From Ostreococcus mediterraneus (taxonomy: Eukaryota > Chlorophyta > Mamiellophyceae > Mamiellales > Bathycoccaceae): 64,000 nt of DNA. The notes under the pieces were generated by a model. It worked only from the letters and a program-made list of their open reading frames with translations. It made no database searches and was not told the DNA's origin. This document shows positions 30,695 through 39,394 of this stretch, one piece after another; position 1 is the stretch's first letter; the number at the start of each line of letters is the position of its first letter. The DNA is taken from NCBI GenBank assembly GCA_012295225.1, contig WMKK01000019.1, positions 124,001 to 188,000 of the forward strand, given 5' to 3'. Made by a program: the position numbers and the translations under genes.

Positions 30695-30714
30695 TGGCCA
30701 CGTTATCATAAGGC
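30695..30714 (-). repeat. Right terminal inverted repeat of the 29-kb transposon
   Basis: Perfect inverse of the left end; 26 bases from the stop of the neighbouring kinase gene. Confidence 0.88.
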
Positions 30715-30740
30715 AACGCGTCGATGTTTTACACAATAAT

Positions 30741-31688
30741 CTATGACGCCAGCCACGCGTGTTCGAGCGCTTGCTGCGCCGTCAACCGCTTTGCTGGATC
30801 TCTATCTAAAACCTTTGCTAAGAAATCACGACATTGCTCGTCTGATATCTGCGATAAATCGACATCCTGCGAGAGAATCAATTGATACGTATTCCACGCG
30901 CCTTCGGCTTGGTACGCGTACGACCCCGTCACGAGCGCGTGCGCGGTGACGCCGACGGACCACATATCCGCCTTGAACCCATCGCACGGCTCACCTTCGC
31001 AGCACTCAGGGGCGGTAAACGCTGGCGTGCCTGGCGTCGTACGCACGAGCGCATACGTGCCGTCTTGTACGTTCTTCTCCACGCGTCTCGCCGAACCAAA
31101 GTCTCCCAATTTATGCGCTCCAGACGCGTGCACGAGAACATTTTGCGGCTTGACATCGTAATGCACCACCCCTTGCGCATGACATACCACGAGCGCGCTA
31201 CAAATATCACGAATCACCGCTTTCGCGCGCGAGTCTTCGAACGGCTCAAATGTATCCGTGTCATCGCCCACGAGCGCGCCGCGCTCACAAAATTCCATGA
31301 CGATGTACGCCTTGTCCCCGCGCGCTTCTTCGCACCATTCGTACACCCCCACGATATGCTCATCAGCACACACCGCCATGAATTCTGCTTCATCTATGGC
31401 GTCATCCATCATCGTACGATGACTACTCGTGCGAATGCGCGATAATTTCTGCTTATCCAACGCCTTCACCGCGACGACGCCGCCCGTCGTCGTCTGGTAC
31501 GTGTACACCTCACCAAACGCCCCGTGTCCCAACTTATTCACGTACGCATATCGCGCGCCCAACGGTTGCGTCGTCTTTACCAATGATCGCTTCTTTTTAT
31601 CGCCATCGCCCGCCGACGTGCTCACGACGCCTCGTCTGCTGTCGTCGTCGTCGCCTTTCGACGACGCTTTCGATGCGCACTGTCCCAT
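30741..31688 (-). CDS. N-myristoylated-type protein kinase, LKB1/CaMKK-like
   Basis: A 315-aa Ser/Thr kinase. The start ATG at 31688 gives MGQCASKASS, a textbook myristoylation plus palmitoylation site, so plasma-membrane or endomembrane attachment is likely; the longer frame to 31697 starts with GTG and would hide this. Catalytic features: LGHGAFGEVY loop, VAVKALDK lysine, alpha-C Glu in DEAEFM, catalytic loop HYDVKPQN, DFGSARR, and TPAFTAPE. The HRD arginine is replaced by tyrosine (HYD), so it is a non-RD kinase. The overall pattern (DFGSA, TPAFxAPE) recalls LKB1, CaMKK and plant GRIK kinases that activate SnRK1/AMPK; family placement is tentative. Confidence 0.82.
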   Translation of the reverse strand: MGQCASKASSKGDDDDSRRGVVSTSAGDGDKKKRSLVKTTQPLGARYAYVNKLGHGAFGEVYTYQTTTGGVVAVKALDKQKLSRIRTSSHRTMMDDAIDEAEFMAVCADEHIVGVYEWCEEARGDKAYIVMEFCERGALVGDDTDTFEPFEDSRAKAVIRDICSALVVCHAQGVVHYDVKPQNVLVHASGAHKLGDFGSARRVEKNVQDGTYALVRTTPGTPAFTAPECCEGEPCDGFKADMWSVGVTAHALVTGSYAYQAEGAWNTYQLILSQDVDLSQISDEQCRDFLAKVLDRDPAKRLTAQQALEHAWLAS

Positions 31689-32158
31689 GTCGCACACCTA
31701 TTTTCAATAACGCACGCGCACACCTGTGCGTGTGCGCGCACGAGCGCGCGCAGACGCGAAAAATAACTTCGTCGCGATGTGCTCGCGAGCGCACGCACGC
31801 GCGTGCGACCCTGCGCGTCGTCGTGTGGCGTTTAAGAATCCGATTCGGAAGCCAACAACCTCGGCTAGGGTATACAAATGATGTTTGAATTCGCACGCCT
31901 CGACGCGCGGCGGTGTCTCCGCCGCACTCCGACGCGCGCGCGTCGCCGCACTCGATCGTCACACGCGCGTCGTCGGTCGTCGCCCTAGGTCGTCGTCGTC
32001 GGCGCCGCGCGATCGCATCGTACGCGACGCATCACGCGAGCGACAGCACGGCGCGCGTTTGAAATCGGTTGACAGCTCTCGCCGTTCGAGAGGCGGTGCG
32101 CGGACGACGACGACGCTGGCGGGACGTGCGGTGACGCGAGGTGACGACGCGAGGTGGT
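31689..32158. other. Divergent promoter region, kinase / CXC gene
   Basis: No gene. GC-rich; CTAGGGTATACAAATGATG at about 31866 is the only AT-rich patch and may hold a TATA-type element. Confidence 0.4.
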
Positions 32159-33316
32159 ATGTCAGGCATGACCTCGCTCGCGATGGCGCTCACGAGCGCG
32201 TCGCCCGCGAAACCGGCTGGGAAAAAGTGCAATTGCAAGAATTCAAAGTGCTTGAAACTGTACTGCGAGTGCTTTGCGAGTGGGCGGTATTGCGATGATT
32301 GTAATTGTTTGGCGTGTAAGAATTCATTGGAAAGTGCACATGAACGACAACAAGCGATTGAGCAAACGCTTGAGAGGAATCCGAATGCGTTTAGGCCGAA
32401 GATTGCGGTGTTGGCGTCGCCGGCGAGAGGCGAACGGGCAAGCGCGGGCGCCGGCGGAACCGACGCGGACCTCATCGCTAGACATAATCGAGGGTGTCAT
32501 TGTAAGCGCAGTGGGTGCTTGAAGAAATATTGTGAGTGTTTTCAGGCGGGTATATTTTGTTTTGATACGTGCAAGTGCGCCGAATGTAAGAATTACGAAG
32601 GGAGCGTCGCGCACGAGGCGGTGAAACGCGTGCACGGTCCAAACGCGAGGTTTCATGAGTTTGCTTCGGCTGCAGTGTCGCCGAGTCCAGGACGGAGACG
32701 GAGTAAAAATGCAGGGGTTGCATCCCCAGGTGCAGGTGCGCATGAAAGCCCTCGTGGGGAAGAGAAGCGAGCTGGCGGAGTCGCCGCGCGAGACGCGTCT
32801 CCGGCGTATTACGCGCGCGAACCAGGAATGCCATTGATGCACAATTTAGTACAGCAAGGTGCGGTGGAAGAATTAGCACGTATCTTACTCGTTGTTGCTG
32901 ATGAAACCAAAGCAAACGTGATGCAACGAGCTAGTAAAGGCGAGAACGACGCAAAGGCTGCGAATGGGAATTCTGTCGCCTCAGTCGCGGCGCTCGCGGC
33001 ATCGCAGGCAGAACGTGGTATCATCAGGGGAAGACAAACTTCAGATGATCCCGCTATAGATGTTTTGTTGTGCGATGAAGAGGTTCGAACGGCGCGAACG
33101 ATGCGTGGTGTCGGCGCTGGACCGAGCACTTCTGCACCGACTGAGACGTACGCAGAACAAGAGCTCAATTTATTAGGGGAGCTTGAGCGCGTGGTTGCTC
33201 GATTAACGGAAAACGCCAAGGCGCGCGTTGACAATTTGAAAAAAGCTGAAAAAGCATCGCGTTCGGCTGGTCGAGGTTCGAAGAGAGTTAAAACGGAGGA
33301 ACTCATAGAGACATAG
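32159..33316 (+). CDS. CXC-domain (tesmin/TSO1/LIN54-like) DNA-binding protein
   Basis: A 385-aa CPP protein with two cysteine-rich CXC domains: residues about 20-60 (KKCNCKNSKCLKLYCECF ... CNCLACKN) and about 105-145 (GCHCKRSGCLKKYCECF ... CKCAECKN), joined by a conserved linker ending NPNAFRPKI. In LIN54 and plant TSO1/TCX proteins this pair binds the CHR element TTYGAA, as part of MuvB/DREAM complexes controlling cell-cycle genes. The C-terminal half is a helical region with a short basic tail (SKRVKTEE). Frame upstream starts with GTG; the ATG at 32159 is taken. Intronless. Confidence 0.93.
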   Translation: MSGMTSLAMALTSASPAKPAGKKCNCKNSKCLKLYCECFASGRYCDDCNCLACKNSLESAHERQQAIEQTLERNPNAFRPKIAVLASPARGERASAGAGGTDADLIARHNRGCHCKRSGCLKKYCECFQAGIFCFDTCKCAECKNYEGSVAHEAVKRVHGPNARFHEFASAAVSPSPGRRRSKNAGVASPGAGAHESPRGEEKRAGGVAARDASPAYYAREPGMPLMHNLVQQGAVEELARILLVVADETKANVMQRASKGENDAKAANGNSVASVAALAASQAERGIIRGRQTSDDPAIDVLLCDEEVRTARTMRGVGAGPSTSAPTETYAEQELNLLGELERVVARLTENAKARVDNLKKAEKASRSAGRGSKRVKTEELIET

Positions 33317-33693
33317 TATAGTATATTCATGTCTCGAATTCGCATTCGCGCGTCGTAGCTCGGCGCAATGTAGCTTGTAATCCATATCAAATCATGCTTT
33401 AATTCGAGATGTATGCTCGTAAAGACGTTGCAAAATTTCACGTGCACCCGCATGTCTATTTTAATTCGAATGCTGACCGCACTCCATAGACGAATACGCA
33501 TCGGTGATTGTTGGGCACAATGAAGCGAGCCGCGCACCCTTTTTCACCCACACAGCGCGTCGCTCGACGTCGCGCTGAAACACTCTTCAAGCCTCCATCG
33601 CACGCGCGAGTCTTGAAAGTAATTATCACGCACGTCCTGCGTGAAACTTCGACCTCGTAGTCGCGCGCTCGGCGCACGTGAGCTCTGCAAGTC
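33317..33693. other. Intergenic region upstream of the LRR-hydrolase gene
   Basis: No gene seen; moderate AT content at 33330-33470, GC-rich after 33540. A long minus-strand open frame crosses here (to 34409) but is antisense to conserved LRR coding sequence. Confidence 0.4.
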
Positions 33694-35466
33694 ATGGCGC
33701 TCGGCGCGCTATCCACCGCGACCCATCCGTGCGTTGGACTCAACTCGCGCCGTGGCATGCGCCAGCGGTCATCTGTGCGCACGAATAGACGCACGCATAT
33801 CTCTAGAGCAATGCTGACGCCCGAGAAAGCGCATGAAGAGGCGTTGAAGCGCATTGAAAAGGCTAAAGAAACGCATCGTTTAGACCTCACTGGACTCGGT
33901 TTGCGCACCATCCCAAACGAGACGTACGATTTAGTCAATCTCGTCGAGTTCCAAGCGTCAAACAATAACTTGTACGAATTATCAGAAGATATTGGAAATT
34001 TAACCAAGCTTGAGCGGCTTGGGTTGGCGGGAAATCGATTGCGCAAGTTGCCGAGTTCCATAGGCGCGTTGACGTCGTTACGAGGGTTGTGGCTGCATGG
34101 CAACTGTCTAAAAGTATTGCCAGACGAACTATGCGCGTGCGCGAGCTTGAGAAATTTAGCGGTGGCAGGGAATAGACTGCGTGAGCTCCCGAGTGAGATG
34201 TCGGCGCTGACGAATTTAGAGGAGTTGAGCGCACCTGGGAACCAGCTGCGCCGGTTACCGGATTTGGGCACGATGCCGTTGTTGCGAGAAATCGATTTGC
34301 ATGGCAACTTAATCGAAGACTTACCGGAAGACGTGCAAGGATTGCGAGCATTAGAGACGTTAAGTTTACAAGGAAATCGGCTGCGATCGATTCCCACTAG
34401 TTTAACCACCTTGCGCAGGTTGCGTTCGTTGAACTTGGCTGAAAATTGTATTCAGGAACTTCCAAGCGAAATTGCAGAAATGACAATGTTGACGTCGTTG
34501 TGGTTGTATACGAACAAAATTTTAAGTTTGCCGGAAACTATGCGTAAAATGCCATCCCTTCGTCAGCTTTGGGTGGAAGGAAATGACGGTCTCGGTCCTT
34601 CATTAGATGCGTTTATCAGTGCCATGGATGGGCATAAGACATTGCGCACGTTTGGTATCGATCAGTATCAATTCAAGCATGTCAAAAAGAGCACGCATTT
34701 CACTTCAGTCTCTGAAACTCCACAGTTCGCACCGGCTGGCTACTTCAAACTGGTCAGGTGGCACGGTTCTAGCGCGGCAGAAAAGCAAAATGCACCCGTC
34801 CTCATCGTCTCCTTCGGCAGCGCGCCCGGCGTGCCCAACTGGGGAGGTTTGCTAAAGAAACTTGGTAAAAATATTGGTAAGGGGGATACTTACGACGTGT
34901 TATACGTGTGTGATGTCCAACGATCGTGGTATATGTCGAATGATATGAGTGTCAATCAAGATGCGGAATTTGAGCGATGGAACACACATTTGCGAAACGC
35001 TTGCGCTGGATACGAGCGCGTCTTGTACATTGGTGACTCTATGGGTGCCAGTGCGTCATTGATGTTCGCCGAGCATGCGACGCGCGTGTTGTCATTTTGC
35101 CCGCAGGTTGACTTGTATTTATCATCAATCCGACCGAGTCGATCGAATGTATGGTTTCAGAGATTTAAACGTTGTTTGACGTCTGGGCTTGAAAAATCAT
35201 CTGCAGCGGTTGACGTACACACTGGATCATGGGATCACGACCGGTACCAGGCATCTTTGCTTCCACCCGCCGTGATAAAACACATAGTGCATCCCGTAGA
35301 TTCTCATAGATTAGCCTTGGCGCTCGATGGCGAGGAGAAACTATTGCCAATTATTAAAAAGGCGTACGACGCTGAGCTCGCTATCGCTCGCGGCGAGGCA
35401 CCTGCGAAGCCGGGCTCCTCGCCGTTAGATTCATTTGCCCCATGGCAAACTTTAGGCCTTAGATGA
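33694..35466 (+). CDS. Leucine-rich-repeat protein fused to an alpha/beta hydrolase-like domain
   Basis: A 590-aa protein. The N-terminus (about 40 residues, Arg/Ser-rich) could be a plastid or mitochondrial transit peptide. Residues about 60-310 are some ten to eleven LRRs of the Ras-suppressor type (LxxLxxLxLxxNxLxxLPxxI, for example LERLGLAGNRLRKLPSSIGALTSL). Residues about 350-560 form a hydrolase-like domain: APVLIVSFGSAPG strand and oxyanion loop, YDVLYVCD, a nucleophile elbow YIGDSMGASASL, and a late HPVDSHRL where a catalytic His could lie. The fusion is unusual; related LRR plus hydrolase proteins may exist in other algae, which I cannot check. Substrate unknown. Confidence 0.78.
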   Translation: MALGALSTATHPCVGLNSRRGMRQRSSVRTNRRTHISRAMLTPEKAHEEALKRIEKAKETHRLDLTGLGLRTIPNETYDLVNLVEFQASNNNLYELSEDIGNLTKLERLGLAGNRLRKLPSSIGALTSLRGLWLHGNCLKVLPDELCACASLRNLAVAGNRLRELPSEMSALTNLEELSAPGNQLRRLPDLGTMPLLREIDLHGNLIEDLPEDVQGLRALETLSLQGNRLRSIPTSLTTLRRLRSLNLAENCIQELPSEIAEMTMLTSLWLYTNKILSLPETMRKMPSLRQLWVEGNDGLGPSLDAFISAMDGHKTLRTFGIDQYQFKHVKKSTHFTSVSETPQFAPAGYFKLVRWHGSSAAEKQNAPVLIVSFGSAPGVPNWGGLLKKLGKNIGKGDTYDVLYVCDVQRSWYMSNDMSVNQDAEFERWNTHLRNACAGYERVLYIGDSMGASASLMFAEHATRVLSFCPQVDLYLSSIRPSRSNVWFQRFKRCLTSGLEKSSAAVDVHTGSWDHDRYQASLLPPAVIKHIVHPVDSHRLALALDGEEKLLPIIKKAYDAELAIARGEAPAKPGSSPLDSFAPWQTLGLR

Positions 35467-35505
35467 GAACAGTTGTATATTCTAGATTTGCATCGTTTTA
35501 CACAT

Positions 35506-36597
35506 TTACAATGGGTTTTGTACAACGAAACGTTTCATGAGCATGCCCAAAGCGACGGGCGCGACATCAATCGCGGTTTCACCCGCTCGATTCCTAGCAG
35601 CGCGATCCGCGCCACGACTAAGTAAGATTTCTACGGCACCCTTACGATTGAAGAGTCCGGCGAGATGTAACAGAGTATTTTGCGTGCTGTCAGCAAAATT
35701 TACGTCAACGCCGCGGTCCAACAACGTTTCAAGCGCTTGCGCGTCATTCGCCTTTATAGCCTCTCTCGCACCGCGTCCCGAGCACTCAAATCTCTTAACA
35801 TGTGTATCATTATCATTATCCATTGACGCCGTTGACGAGTGAAACGGCATCGCTGGCTCCACAACCTGCGTTGGTTTTAACTCTTCTTCATCAAACGCAT
35901 TTGTCGTCTCTGGCGTAAGTTGATGGTTTTCTACCGCGTGCCGCACCTCGGGTTCATCACGCGCACCACCATGCACACGCATCGTCGACGCTAACAAATT
36001 CTCCAATCCTCGATTATCTCGTGGCGGCAATACCGAGTTATCATCTTCTCCGTACGCGTCGTCGTCGATGAACACCGTCGCCGGCTTCCCAGACCCATCC
36101 GTCATCGCCACCACACCATCGCTTTTCGTCGTATCTGGCTCGGTAAAAAATTTCACCGCCACCGCGCTTTCTCTCAGCTCGTAGTCTCGCGCGATGGCAT
36201 CCAGGACGTATTGAAAATCTCGCTGTCTTGTGTCCGCGACGCTCTTTGAGTGAAACAGCGCCTTCTTCGGCATTGGTGGTAATCTCGCCCCATACGTCTC
36301 CGATCGCGACAATTCTGCGTGTAAAGCCGCAAATTCGCTGAACCTCCGTTTGGTGCATATATCTATCGCTCCTCCATCGTCACGTGCGCCACCATCACGG
36401 TCGTGGCTTTGCACGCTCGCGTCGACGTATGCTTGCACATTTGTGGTCAACGTGATGGGATAATACACCGCCGTGTGCACATTCGTAGACGTCATCGTCG
36501 CCTGCGCGCATCGTAAAATTTGTCCTTCATGTACCGTCACCTTGAACGTGGATGATGTCGTCGTCGTCGCCGTCGTCGTCGCTTGAGCCGCTGACAT
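35506..36597 (-). CDS. PX domain plus ankyrin repeat protein
   Basis: A 363-aa protein. A PX phosphoinositide-binding domain spans about residues 15-150: strand TFKVTVHEGQ, the RRFSEFAALHAEL motif, and the proline loop LPPMPKKALF followed by DTRQRDFQYVLDAI. The C-terminus holds about three ankyrin repeats (DAQALETLLDRGVDVNFAD, NTLLHLAGLFNRKGAVEILLSRGAD, GETAIDVA). PX domains bind PtdIns3P on endosomes; sorting or scaffolding is inferred. Upstream frame begins only with TTG and is Arg-rich, so the ATG at 36597 is used. Divergent from the mutase gene, 114 bases apart. Confidence 0.83.
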   Translation of the reverse strand: MSAAQATTTATTTTSSTFKVTVHEGQILRCAQATMTSTNVHTAVYYPITLTTNVQAYVDASVQSHDRDGGARDDGGAIDICTKRRFSEFAALHAELSRSETYGARLPPMPKKALFHSKSVADTRQRDFQYVLDAIARDYELRESAVAVKFFTEPDTTKSDGVVAMTDGSGKPATVFIDDDAYGEDDNSVLPPRDNRGLENLLASTMRVHGGARDEPEVRHAVENHQLTPETTNAFDEEELKPTQVVEPAMPFHSSTASMDNDNDTHVKRFECSGRGAREAIKANDAQALETLLDRGVDVNFADSTQNTLLHLAGLFNRKGAVEILLSRGADRAARNRAGETAIDVAPVALGMLMKRFVVQNPL

Positions 36598-36711
36598 CGT
36601 AGCGCGCCAACGTCTGACGCTCCAATCGCCACTTTGAAGCACGCGACGACGACGACGACGGCGACAGCCACATCGACGGCGAATACCATCTAACGTCCTC
36701 AAAGTACATCC

Positions 36712-38091
36712 ATGCCTCAAGGACCTTTCCGCACCGCCGCGGGCGTAGGACGCGCCGAACACCCATGGTGCGATGCGAACGCCGTTCAAGGCATCGAAGG
36801 CGTGGATGAATTAGGAACCGCCGTCGATTACACGTTGAAATCCATCGAGCACGGCATCGAGAACAACGTGCGCGATCGTTATGACGTCATCATCGTCGGT
36901 GCGGGTCTTTCTGGGTGCACGATTGCGGAGAGATTATCTCGTGAGCTCGGGAAGACGTGTTTGGTGCTCGAACGTCGTGCGCACATCGGAGGTAACTGCT
37001 ACGATTATGTCACCGAGCACGGCATCCGCGCGTCAAAGTATGGTGCGCATTTATTCCACACGAAACATCCTCGGGTGTGGGAGTACGTCAAGCGTTTTAG
37101 TGAGTGGATTCCTTTCGACCACAGAGTGCGCGGGCAGGTGGCGCGCGAAGCGGATAACACAAAAACCTTGGTGGCGATTCCGCCAACCATGGATACCGTA
37201 AATGCGTTGTTCGGGACGAATATTAAAACGGAAGAAGAAATGGAAGCATGGTACGCGAGTGAACGGATATTTCCTGCGAATGGTGCAGATCCGGCGAATG
37301 GCGAGGAGGCGGCGTTGACGCGCGTCGGACCGCGGCTGTACGAAGCGATTTTCAAGCACTACACCAAGAAGCAATGGGATAAATACCCAGAAGAGCTCGA
37401 TGCTTCGGTGTTGATGCGCTTGCCATGCAGAACGTCCACGGATGATCGATATTTCAACGATCCGTGGCAGGCGCTGCCGAAGCGAGGCTATACGAGAATT
37501 TTTGAGAATATGATTGGCAACGACGCAAACGTGGACGTTCGGCTCGAGACTGATTTTTTCGAAATGAAAAGACTTGGAACGTTGCCAAAGCACGATTTGT
37601 TGGTATATACCGGTCAAATTGATACTTATTACGCCGCGCTTGGAATGCCCAAGCTCGAGTATCGCTCGTTACGATTTGAAGAGGAGTACATCGAAGACAC
37701 TGGCGATGACGGATTATTTTATCAAGAAGCCATGGTGGTGAACTATCCTGGAGCAGACGTGCCTTTCACGCGAATCGTGGAATATAAACACGTGCCCAAC
37801 CAACCGGAAGGACGCCACGAGCGTCCTGGCACGCTCATCGCGCGTGAGTATTCAAGCGCTGAAGGCGAACCGTACTACCCAGTACCGAATCCGGAAAACA
37901 GAGCCTTGTATGAACGCTACGCCGAGCTTGCAGCGAAAGAAGAAGGTGTCGCTTTCGTCGGTCGTTTAGCATCGTACAAGTATTTCAACATGGACGAAGC
38001 GATATTAAATGCGCTTGAAGTATTTGATAACTTTATGGAAACTGGCGTGCTCGATCCCAAGCGAGCGCCGGCTGAATTTGGCACAGCTTAA
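36712..38091 (+). CDS. glf: UDP-galactopyranose mutase, bacterial-type
   Basis: A 459-aa flavoenzyme that converts UDP-galactopyranose to UDP-galactofuranose. The FAD motif is YDVIIVGAGLSGCTIAERLSREL, followed by ERRAHIGGNCYDY and YGAHLFHT. Further signatures: KQWDKYPEELDASVLMRLPCR, the TDDRYFNDPWQALPKRGYT segment, YTGQIDTYY, and the C-terminal GRLASYKYFNMDEAILNALE. The compact layout resembles bacterial mutases more than the longer fungal and trypanosomatid enzymes. The first 50 residues are extra. It implies galactofuranose in a glycan of this alga, or another use of the enzyme. Confidence 0.92.
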   Translation: MPQGPFRTAAGVGRAEHPWCDANAVQGIEGVDELGTAVDYTLKSIEHGIENNVRDRYDVIIVGAGLSGCTIAERLSRELGKTCLVLERRAHIGGNCYDYVTEHGIRASKYGAHLFHTKHPRVWEYVKRFSEWIPFDHRVRGQVAREADNTKTLVAIPPTMDTVNALFGTNIKTEEEMEAWYASERIFPANGADPANGEEAALTRVGPRLYEAIFKHYTKKQWDKYPEELDASVLMRLPCRTSTDDRYFNDPWQALPKRGYTRIFENMIGNDANVDVRLETDFFEMKRLGTLPKHDLLVYTGQIDTYYAALGMPKLEYRSLRFEEEYIEDTGDDGLFYQEAMVVNYPGADVPFTRIVEYKHVPNQPEGRHERPGTLIAREYSSAEGEPYYPVPNPENRALYERYAELAAKEEGVAFVGRLASYKYFNMDEAILNALEVFDNFMETGVLDPKRAPAEFGTA

Positions 38092-38242
38092 ACCGCCGCA
38101 GCTCACAAGCTTGCAGCTGCGAAAGAACGTTTCGTGATCAGACGTTTAGTTGTTCACTTTTCACTTTATCACACGTCGCTTGCGTGTGCTCAAGAAGTCA
38201 CGCGCTAAACAGAATCATTTGAGTAGACTTGTGAAAAGCAAA

Positions 38243-39115
38243 ATGCTCCAAACAGACTGTCTTCATACCGCGGCGCGCGCCATGGTATCATCCACCGCAC
38301 TCGCCTGTGGCCTCACACAATACTTCGGCTACGTCATATTATCCACCATCATCGAAAGGGTCTATTATGTGCGCGGTGCGTCCACTGGGACGGCGAGCAC
38401 ATCGTCAACGCTTAATAATCACGCGAGGAAGATTCAACACAACGTTCAAGCGCGCGGCACCACGCGAACATCTGCCGCCGCACCCTGGGGGTTTCCACTT
38501 TTTCAACTATGCACTCGAGCCAGCCTCGTGCACGGAAGCGAAGAGCACGCGAGGCATCGGGTGTTTGCATCGATTAATTTATTGGTGAGCTCTTGTTTTG
38601 CTGCGTGCGTCGGCGAATCCGTAGCGCAGCGTAACTCTAGACTGCGCGCGTTCGCGAGTTACGCAAGCACAAAATCATATAACGTTGATTTCGTGGTCGG
38701 CTGGTTCAAGGCGATGGCGCTCCAAAGCGTTGTGGAGTATTATTGGCATGTTTGGATGCATAGCAAAGCGATGTACAAACGAGTACATAAAATCCACCAC
38801 ACGTACAAAGCGCCGAGCGTGTGGTGTGATTTGTGCATTCACCCGATTGAAGCATTCGGATACTACTGCATCTTATACAGTCCCGCGTTCGCGGTGTCGA
38901 TGCCTATCGGGGCGTTTGTGTTATACATGGCCGTAAACGGGTTGTGCGGCGTATTGGACCACTGCGGCATCAAACTGAGTGTACCATTCGTATACGACAC
39001 ACAATTTCACGATTTGCACCACAAACATTTTGAGGTAAATTATGCGTTTCCTTTCGATTTCATGGACCGCATACATGGAACGTACCGCGCACCGGATTCG
39101 CCCAAGACGGAATGA
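38243..39115 (+). CDS. Fatty acid hydroxylase / sterol desaturase family membrane protein
   Basis: A 290-aa diiron membrane enzyme. Hydrophobic segments near the N-terminus (TALACGLTQYFGYVILSTI) and middle precede histidine motifs: YYWHVWMH, HKIHHTYK, and near the end DTQFHDLHHKHFEVNYAF. The HxxxH, HxxHH, HDxHHxxF pattern defines the superfamily that includes ERG25, CER1 and C-5 sterol desaturase. Substrate (sterol or fatty acid) cannot be told. Frame starts upstream with TTG at 38150; ATGs at 38243 and 38282 are candidates, the first taken. Same direction as the mutase gene. Confidence 0.85.
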   Translation: MLQTDCLHTAARAMVSSTALACGLTQYFGYVILSTIIERVYYVRGASTGTASTSSTLNNHARKIQHNVQARGTTRTSAAAPWGFPLFQLCTRASLVHGSEEHARHRVFASINLLVSSCFAACVGESVAQRNSRLRAFASYASTKSYNVDFVVGWFKAMALQSVVEYYWHVWMHSKAMYKRVHKIHHTYKAPSVWCDLCIHPIEAFGYYCILYSPAFAVSMPIGAFVLYMAVNGLCGVLDHCGIKLSVPFVYDTQFHDLHHKHFEVNYAFPFDFMDRIHGTYRAPDSPKTE

Positions 39116-39394
39116 AAATCCCGCATTGGTATTTATAAAAATCTGACATTTGAAGTCGCCGCCGTGGGTACCACGGCGAGCGAGTGTACACTAACGCACG
39201 TGCGAATTGCCCATTGTTTGTAATACAAGTCTTATTCCTTTTCTATAGCAGCGAACGCTGCGCGTGCGCGCACTTTAAAATAAGTCTTTCGAGTCTCTCG
39301 TTCGCTTTGCAACCTCGCCGCGCGCACTGCCCCACTTCACAACAACGCGCGTGTGTACGCACGCCGCCCCGCGCGTACGACACACACGCGCGCG

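Larger units (their letters stand above)
28998..30714. mobile_element. DNA transposon with 20-bp terminal inverted repeats, lacking a DDE domain
   Basis: GCCTTATGATAACGTGGCCA at 28998-29017 is the exact inverse of 30695-30714. The 1.7 kb between them holds one long minus-strand gene with a Tc5/pogo-type helix-turn-helix, but no DDE catalytic domain, so the element would be non-autonomous or a domesticated derivative. No clear target duplication is seen at these exact ends (flanks CCGT and AACG), so the borders may differ by a few bases. A telo-box-like CTAGGGTTG lies inside at about 29077. The intact ends and open frame suggest recent activity. One base is unresolved (29678). Confidence 0.8.

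Noticed and set aside
33456-34409. Long minus-strand open frame of 317 codons
   Set aside because: Antisense to the conserved leucine-rich repeats of the plus-strand gene; product is low in recognisable structure.
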